Assembly: GCF_902506105.1 (NCBI RefSeq)
Contig: NZ_LR733303.1
Span: forward strand, 930,001 to 994,000
Length of the DNA: 64,000 nucleotides
Direction of reading: 5' to 3'
Origin: Aeromicrobium sp. 9AM
GTDB taxonomy: Bacteria; Actinomycetota; Actinomycetes; Propionibacteriales; Nocardioidaceae
Shown: positions 59,341 through 64,000 of the stretch, one piece after another
How positions within the stretch are numbered: the stretch's first letter is position 1
Layout: each line of letters starts with the position of its first letter
Made by a program: the position numbers and the translations under genes
The notes under the pieces: generated by a model
What the model saw: the letters and a program-made list of their open reading frames with translations, nothing else
Database searches by the model: none
What the model was told of the DNA's origin: nothing

Positions 59341-59570
59341 CGAGCTCCCTCTCGCAATGCCGACTTCCCTCAAAGACGACCCCTCATAGTAGGTCGGAAG
59401 TGGTGCAAGCGCTGGGTGAAAGTGGGCTTCGCGTACGTTCGCAAGCGCCGTTGTCCACAGCCCGATCCGGCTCGTTGGAGTCGTGTCAGCGGGCGTCTGT
59501 AGGCTGGGACTGGGCACAGTCGTAACAGTGATTATCGCTGTGATTGCAGGAAAAAAGTGGCGTGAAAGTC

Positions 59571-59613
59571 TTGCGCGATGGCTGAGCTGCTGATTGAATA
59601 GAACACATGTTCG
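59571..59613 (+). promoter_or_regulatory. Promoter and LexA box over the DUF222/HNH start
   Basis: TTGCGC (59571-59576) and TTGAAT (59594-59599) are 17 bases apart; transcription would begin at about 59606, at the ATG. AGAACACATGTTCG (59600-59613) has a perfect GAAC-N4-GTTC core and differs only at the outer first base. LexA bound there would cover the transcription start. Confidence 0.7.
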
Positions 59614-60920
59614 AACAGTCGCCTCCCACCCTCGCGGATGTCTCGCGTGCGCTGGACGCGATTGAGCTCGACACGTACGACCGCATGAGTCCACGCGAGC
59701 AGATTGCCGCGTGTGAGGCGCTGGGCCGGCTGGAGTCGCGGGTCAAGGCGCACCAGATGGCAGCAGCCGCAGCGGCCGACCGCTCGGAGGCTGCGTCGAC
59801 GATCGGCGCGGCCTCGACCGGCGCGATGATCGCCAACGGGTTCGGCGGTGATCCGAGTGCGGCGGCTCGTCTGCTCAAGCAGGCCAAGAAGATCGAGGAC
59901 CTGTCCGCGACGCAGAAGGCATTGGCCCGCGGCGAGGTGTCGCTGGCGCAGGCCGAGCTGATCGCCGACAAGGTCAAGGACCTGCCGGGTGATCCGACTG
60001 AGGCGCAACGCGAGGGTTGCGAGACCCAGTTGCTGGACGACGCCAAGAAGCTCAGCCTCAAGGACCTGAGCCGCCGTGCTGACCGCATCACCGAGACCTT
60101 CGCGCCCGACGATGTCGATGCGCACGAGAACGAGACCCTCAGGCAGCGCGAAGCCAAGGCTCGCAAGAACTCCTACTTCTGGATGGCCGACCGCAAGGAC
60201 GGCACATACAAAGGTGAGTTCGTCATCCCCGAGGCCCAGGGCGAGATGCTCAAGAACGCCTTGCAGGCGCTCAACGCGCCCCAGGTCAAGAAGGCCGAGG
60301 ACGATCCGACGCTGGCCGTCCTCGACGACAAGCCGACCTACGGCCAGCAGATGGCCAGTGCGTTCTGCACCCTCATCGAGCACCTGCCGGCCGACAAGCT
60401 TCCCGACACCGCGGGTGTCGGCGTGACGGTGACGGTCAACATCGACCTCAAGAGCCTGATCGACGGGCTCAAGGCAGGCACCCTATCGACCGGCTGCCGG
60501 ATCTCCGCCACGGAGGCCCGCCGGATGGCTTGCGAGCATGGGTTGCTGCCGATGGTCTTCAACGGCAAGCCTCTCCCACTCGACTGCGGTCGCGAGCAGC
60601 GACTGTTCAACCGGGCTCAGCGCCGCGCAGCCGAAAGGCGCGATGGCGGGTGCAGCTTCCCCGGATGCGACCGGCCACCGTCGTGGTGCGTGGGTCATCA
60701 CGCCCGCAAGCACTGGGCCAAGGGTGGCGCCACAGATCTGGACGACATCGTGCTGATCTGCGCGCACCACCACCGGGTGGTTCACGCTGATGAATGGGAC
60801 ATCCGGTTCGGCGAGGATGGTTATCCCGAGTACGTCCCACCCGCATCGATCGACCCGAGACGAAGGCCGTTGCGGAACTCACGATTCCGCGCCGAAGCCA
60901 CCACCTCAACCGCCGCCTGA
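59607..60920 (+). CDS. DUF222 and HNH endonuclease-domain protein (13E12-type)
   Basis: The 437-residue protein has an N-terminal DUF222 domain (about 5-300) and a C-terminal HNH motif (CSFPGCDRPPSWCVGHHARK ... DDIVLICAHHHRVVH). These are the 13E12-repeat proteins of mycobacteria, several of which are reported to be LexA-controlled. The LexA box overlapping the start fits that. The message appears to be leaderless. HNH suggests nicking or homing activity, but the role is unproven. Confidence 0.9.
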   Translation: MFEQSPPTLADVSRALDAIELDTYDRMSPREQIAACEALGRLESRVKAHQMAAAAAADRSEAASTIGAASTGAMIANGFGGDPSAAARLLKQAKKIEDLSATQKALARGEVSLAQAELIADKVKDLPGDPTEAQREGCETQLLDDAKKLSLKDLSRRADRITETFAPDDVDAHENETLRQREAKARKNSYFWMADRKDGTYKGEFVIPEAQGEMLKNALQALNAPQVKKAEDDPTLAVLDDKPTYGQQMASAFCTLIEHLPADKLPDTAGVGVTVTVNIDLKSLIDGLKAGTLSTGCRISATEARRMACEHGLLPMVFNGKPLPLDCGREQRLFNRAQRRAAERRDGGCSFPGCDRPPSWCVGHHARKHWAKGGATDLDDIVLICAHHHRVVHADEWDIRFGEDGYPEYVPPASIDPRRRPLRNSRFRAEATTSTAA

Positions 60921-60951
60921 GCCCGTTGCACCGGGCCCATTCGGCATGCCG

Positions 60952-61563
60952 TCACACCACCGAGGCGATGTCCTCCACCTGCTCGTCGGCCTTGTGCTTG
61001 CGTCCCACGATCAGCGCGGCGATCAAGGCGCCCAAAGTGCCGAGCAGCTCGTCGCTGAGCGTGTCCTCGTATGCGCCGTCGAGCTCGGTGCCGCGGCGGA
61101 TGAAGGTGTACCACTCGCCGAGCTCCCAGCCGACGGCCAGGATCGCGCCGAGGCCGGTGATCGTGAGCACGAGTCCCCATGCCGGGCCGGACCAGACGAG
61201 ACGCAGCAGCAGGCCGCAGCCCCAGAGCAGCAGCATCCAGTTGAAGAAGTGGTTGGCGTTGTCCCACCAGTCGACCGAGTCGTAGAGGTCGACGGTGTTG
61301 CCGGAGACATCGATCAGGAACGGCGACATGATCAGCGCGAACGCACCCCAGGGCAGCTGGTCAACGGGGGTACGCTCGCGCGTTCGCCACCACCAGATGG
61401 CCGGGACGATCAGCATCAGCAGCGGATAGGCGAGCAGGCGGTAGCCGAACCCCTTGCCCTCGAACTGGTCGAGCCCGGCGAACGTGCCGACGGCGAGCTG
61501 GATGAACGTGAGCGCGAAGATGACGACCGCAGCATAGAAGCCGCGTGTCCTGGGGATCTGCAT
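60952..61563 (-). CDS. Multi-pass membrane protein, YjdF/DUF2238-like
   Basis: The 203-residue protein has about six membrane segments. Conserved polar residues within them (SVDWWDNANHFFNWMLLLWG; VGWELGEWYTFI; EDTLSDELLGTLGALIAAL) resemble the DUF2238/YjdF pattern with D-x-x-x-N-H and G-E-x-x-E. Its function is unknown. It converges on the DUF222/HNH gene and is divergent from the gene at 61627. Confidence 0.7.
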   Translation of the reverse strand: MQIPRTRGFYAAVVIFALTFIQLAVGTFAGLDQFEGKGFGYRLLAYPLLMLIVPAIWWWRTRERTPVDQLPWGAFALIMSPFLIDVSGNTVDLYDSVDWWDNANHFFNWMLLLWGCGLLLRLVWSGPAWGLVLTITGLGAILAVGWELGEWYTFIRRGTELDGAYEDTLSDELLGTLGALIAALIVGRKHKADEQVEDIASVV

Positions 61564-61626
61564 GGCGAACACCCTCCCACACGATCTCGCCGTGCAAGCG
61601 CCGCCGAGCTCGCCTAGCGTCGGAGG

Positions 61627-61992
61627 ATGAAGAAGCCGAGCTACAGCGCCCTGATCTCTGTCGCCACCCTTGCTTACTCCGTGTTCGCCCTGGCCAAGCC
61701 GCGTCACCTTGGCAACGCGCTGACGCCGAGCCCGCTGAAGCAGCCCGACTACGACGTCGCCGCGCGTACGTTCGGCGTACGTGACCTGGTCATCAGCGGA
61801 ATGGCGCTGGCCGCTCCGACCACCGCCGCGCGCGAGCAGGCGATGATGGGCCGCGTCGTGTTCGACCTGACCGACGGGGCGCTGTTCAGCAGCGAGGCGA
61901 CGACGGCCGGCAGCAAGGCCAAGGTGCTGGCCGTGACGATCGGCTGGGCCGCACTCAACGCGGCCGCGATCGTCGCCGACCGCAAACGCTGA
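61627..61992 (+). CDS. Small membrane protein
   Basis: The 121-residue protein has three hydrophobic segments (YSALISVATLAYSVFALA, VRDLVISGMALAAP, KVLAVTIGWAALNAAAIVA) and a basic end. It resembles the DUF4267-type small membrane proteins of Actinobacteria. Function is unknown. It starts seven bases after GGAGGATG-like sequence. Confidence 0.6.
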   Translation: MKKPSYSALISVATLAYSVFALAKPRHLGNALTPSPLKQPDYDVAARTFGVRDLVISGMALAAPTTAAREQAMMGRVVFDLTDGALFSSEATTAGSKAKVLAVTIGWAALNAAAIVADRKR

Positions 61993-62020
61993 CCCGGCAT
62001 CTCGGGGCTATCCTGACCCG

Positions 62021-62794
62021 ATGCTGCACATTCGCCTCGGCGAGCTCCGCCAAGTCGATCCAGTGGCCGACGACCTCGGCCGCAGCGTCGTCGGCTATCG
62101 CGAGGGCATGACCGACGCCCAGGTGTACGAGGCCAATCGTGGCTGCTGGCGTCTGGGTGCACGCGCGCAGGACGAGCGGTACGCGATCTTCAGCTTCAAC
62201 GGCATCGTCCGCCAGGTCGTCGAGATCTCGAGCGTCGAGCCGGCACCGAAGCGCTCGATGCGCAGCGTCGTCTACGGCCGCGTGCTCGGCCCGGGTGAGC
62301 GAATCCACGACGCGTACGTCAACCAGCCGGCGCCGGAGTCGCGTGGGCGAAACCCCATCTCGTACGTGCCGGACACACCTGACATGGCGACACCCGAGCA
62401 GAGCGAGGTCTTCCACGTCGGCGACAACGGAGCCGGCTTCGGTGATCCCGCGTCGAACCGCGAGGTGGAGCTCGTGGCGATGAGCTTCGTCAGCGGGCAG
62501 TACGCCGTCGACGGCTGGATCGTCGAGGACGTCAGCGCCCTCAACCTCGGCTGGGACATCACCGCCACCAAGGGGCCGCGCGTGCGGCACGTCGAGGTCA
62601 AGGGCGTCGCCGGCTCGGTGCCCAAGGTGCTGGTCACCCGCAACGAGCTGCGTGCCGCCGGCCACGACCTCGACTGGCTGCTCGTCGTGGTCACCGATGC
62701 GCTGACCGGGCCGCGGCTGCACGAGTTCGGCCCCGAGCAGATCCGCCGACTCGCGGTGCCGCTCGCGTACGAAGTGGACCTCGGCAAGGCCTGA
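62021..62794 (+). CDS. DUF3883-like protein with PD-(D/E)XK-type motif
   Basis: The 257-residue protein has an N-terminal part of unknown fold and a C-terminal DUF3883-like domain. There, GWDITATKGPRVRHVEVKGV gives the D-x(n)-E-x-K nuclease-like pattern. Related domains are found in restriction and defence proteins. It stands alone; no helicase or methyltransferase is adjacent. A role in DNA processing is plausible but not shown. Confidence 0.68.
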   Translation: MLHIRLGELRQVDPVADDLGRSVVGYREGMTDAQVYEANRGCWRLGARAQDERYAIFSFNGIVRQVVEISSVEPAPKRSMRSVVYGRVLGPGERIHDAYVNQPAPESRGRNPISYVPDTPDMATPEQSEVFHVGDNGAGFGDPASNREVELVAMSFVSGQYAVDGWIVEDVSALNLGWDITATKGPRVRHVEVKGVAGSVPKVLVTRNELRAAGHDLDWLLVVVTDALTGPRLHEFGPEQIRRLAVPLAYEVDLGKA

Positions 62795-62797
62795 GCG

Positions 62798-63733
62798 TCA
62801 GCGCACGACGGCGTCGGTCACCTCGGCGTCGAGCTCCTGGCGGGTGATCGCGCCCTCCCAGTCGCCCTCGTGGCGGCACACCGCGGCGCCTGCCTTGACC
62901 GCGGTGGCCAGGCACTCGGTCAGCGACCGGCCCTCGATCAGCTCGGCCAGGTAGCCGGCGACGAACGCATCGCCGGCGCCGACCGTGTCGACCACATCGA
63001 CACGTACGGCGCTGGCTCGGGCTCGTCCCGCGCCGGACCGGGCCAGGGCACCGCGCTCGCCGAGCTTGAGCACGACCGTCGACGGCCCCAGGTCGGCGAG
63101 CGCCTCGACGGTCTTCCACGGATCGTCGGGCAGGTCGCCCAGCAGGACGGCCGCCTCGTCGAGGCCGGCGAACAGTACGTCAGACCGTGCCGCGAGCTCA
63201 CGATAGATCGGCGCGGCCGCCTCGCTGCTCCACAGGCGTGACCGGTGGTTGACGTCGAACGAGATCGTGAGGCCGGCGTCGCCGGCGCGGCGTACGGCCT
63301 CGGTGACCGTGGCGGCGGCCGAGTCCGACAGCGCCGGGGTGATGCCGGTGATGTGCAGCAGGCCGAACTGCGACCAGTCCACGCCGTCGAGGTCGGCCGG
63401 CTCGAGCCTGCTGCCGGCGCTTGCGGTGCGGTGATAGGTCACGAGGGTGCGACCGAGCGCGTCGCGTTCCTTGAGCAGCAAGCCGGTGTGCCGGTCGTCG
63501 GTTGGCGCGATGGCATGCACCCCCTCGGCTCGCAGCTCGCGGACCACGCGGCGGCCCAGCCCGTCGGGGCCGACCCGGCCGAGCCAGGTGACCTCCGTGC
63601 CGAGGCGGGCAAGCCCGATGGCGACGTTGAGCTCGGCCCCGCCGACGCCGACGCCGAGGTGGGGGGCGGTCACGAGCGCCTCGGACGTACGGATGACGCC
63701 GAGGCCCTCGCCGAGGGTGAGGACGCGGGTCAT
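62798..63733 (-). CDS. kdgK: 2-keto-3-deoxygluconate kinase (PfkB family)
   Basis: The kinase phosphorylates 2-dehydro-3-deoxygluconate to KDPG. The 311-residue protein has the PfkB patterns: GVGGAELNVAIGLARLG at the start, and the C-terminal VVDTVGAGDAFVAGYLAELI with the catalytic Asp of G-A-G-D. Its gene overlaps the aldolase gene by four bases, and together they form the end of a KDG catabolic route. Confidence 0.9.
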   Translation of the reverse strand: MTRVLTLGEGLGVIRTSEALVTAPHLGVGVGGAELNVAIGLARLGTEVTWLGRVGPDGLGRRVVRELRAEGVHAIAPTDDRHTGLLLKERDALGRTLVTYHRTASAGSRLEPADLDGVDWSQFGLLHITGITPALSDSAAATVTEAVRRAGDAGLTISFDVNHRSRLWSSEAAAPIYRELAARSDVLFAGLDEAAVLLGDLPDDPWKTVEALADLGPSTVVLKLGERGALARSGAGRARASAVRVDVVDTVGAGDAFVAGYLAELIEGRSLTECLATAVKAGAAVCRHEGDWEGAITRQELDAEVTDAVVR

Positions 63734-64000
63734 GACGCCGCCAGCATCGAGGCCGTCGCGCGGGCGAGCCGCTCGATCTCGGCGAAGTCGCCATAGGCCA
63801 GCGCCGACCGCGGCGTCAGCCAGCTGCCGCTGATCGCGGCGACGGACGGGACGCCGAGGTAGTCCGCCGCATTCGCCAACGAGACCCCGCCGCTCGGCAC
63901 GAACCTGACGTCGGGGAACGGAGCGGCGAGCGCGTTCAAAAGCTTCGGCCCGCCCAGCGCGCCGACCGGGAACACCTTGAGCAGGGACAGGCCGAGCCGC
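63730..64000 (-). CDS. eda: KDPG/KHG aldolase (partial, runs off the window)
   Basis: Only the last 89 codons are inside the window. They include the Schiff-base lysine region SLLKVFPVGALGGP, PFPDVRFVPSGGV with the phosphate-binding GG, and ISGSWLT. KDPG aldolase splits 2-keto-3-deoxy-6-phosphogluconate into pyruvate and glyceraldehyde-3-phosphate. The gene starts beyond base 64000 and overlaps the KDG kinase start. Confidence 0.9.
   Translation of the reverse strand, partial: RLGLSLLKVFPVGALGGPKLLNALAAPFPDVRFVPSGGVSLANAADYLGVPSVAAISGSWLTPRSALAYGDFAEIERLARATASMLAAS

Overview
The window is 64 kb of high-G+C chromosomal DNA from an actinobacterium. GTG and TTG starts are common, and the housekeeping gene order recA-recX ... 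miaB ... miaA-dapF-hflX ... lexA ... nrdR-nrdJ is typical of Actinobacteria. A Nocardioidaceae-like organism (Nocardioides/Aeromicrobium type) is the best guess; this is inferred from protein style and gene order, not proven. No rRNA, tRNA, CRISPR array, transposase or phage integrase was seen.

Layout. (1) 0-4.9 kb: recA-recX, a GNAT acetyltransferase, a PadR regulator with a VOC protein, a divergent Asp-box repeat protein and a DUF4442 thioesterase-like protein. (2) 4.9-6.3 kb: the remains of a polar amino-acid ABC transporter, one intact permease and one 5'-truncated permease ending at a palindrome. (3) 6.4-16.9 kb: small membrane and secreted proteins, a GAF-ANTAR regulator, miaB, a GH16-like protein, a secreted TAP-like peptidase, DinB and HhH-GPD proteins. 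(4) 16.9-23 kb: miaA, dapF, hflX and a DinG-type helicase. (5) 23-28.4 kb: a large secreted protein, galE, a secreted protein with two HAD phosphatase domains, an 84-bp tandem repeat and a GIY-YIG protein. (6) 28.4-33.2 kb: lexA and, after four inserted genes, a LysM protein with a cluster of LexA boxes. (7) 33.4-41.5 kb: a penicillin-binding lipoprotein, a glutamine amidotransferase, VapBC, a TIR-domain protein, an ECF sigma factor with its DGPF partner, Dps, SRPBCC and zinc-ribbon proteins. (8) 41.7-45.4 kb: nrdR-nrdJ with a promoter and paired NrdR boxes. (9) 45.4-53.7 kb: an accessory, probably defensive, island with a cytosine-5 methyltransferase, Vsr, a probable restriction enzyme, an unrecognised three-gene operon, an RTX-type secreted protein and a PD-(D/E)XK protein. 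(10) 54-64 kb: pyruvate phosphate dikinase, a second VapBC, an oxidoreductase, an SOS-type DUF222/HNH protein, small membrane proteins, a DUF3883-like protein, and KDG kinase with the start of KDPG aldolase.

How the genes work together. A DNA-damage network runs through the window: recA and recX, lexA with its own box, the LysM protein (probable SOS division regulator), the DUF222/HNH gene with a LexA box over its start, the DinG-type helicase, and nrdR-nrdJ for dNTP supply. Short dispersed repeats of three related types (cores CTTGAGCCTGTCGAAAGG, GGTGGTTGAGG...CGAAACCACC and GGTCGAGTAG...TATCGAGACC) are scattered between genes, often as inverted pairs. Two copies lie in frame inside dapF and nrdJ, and one supplies the end of miaA.
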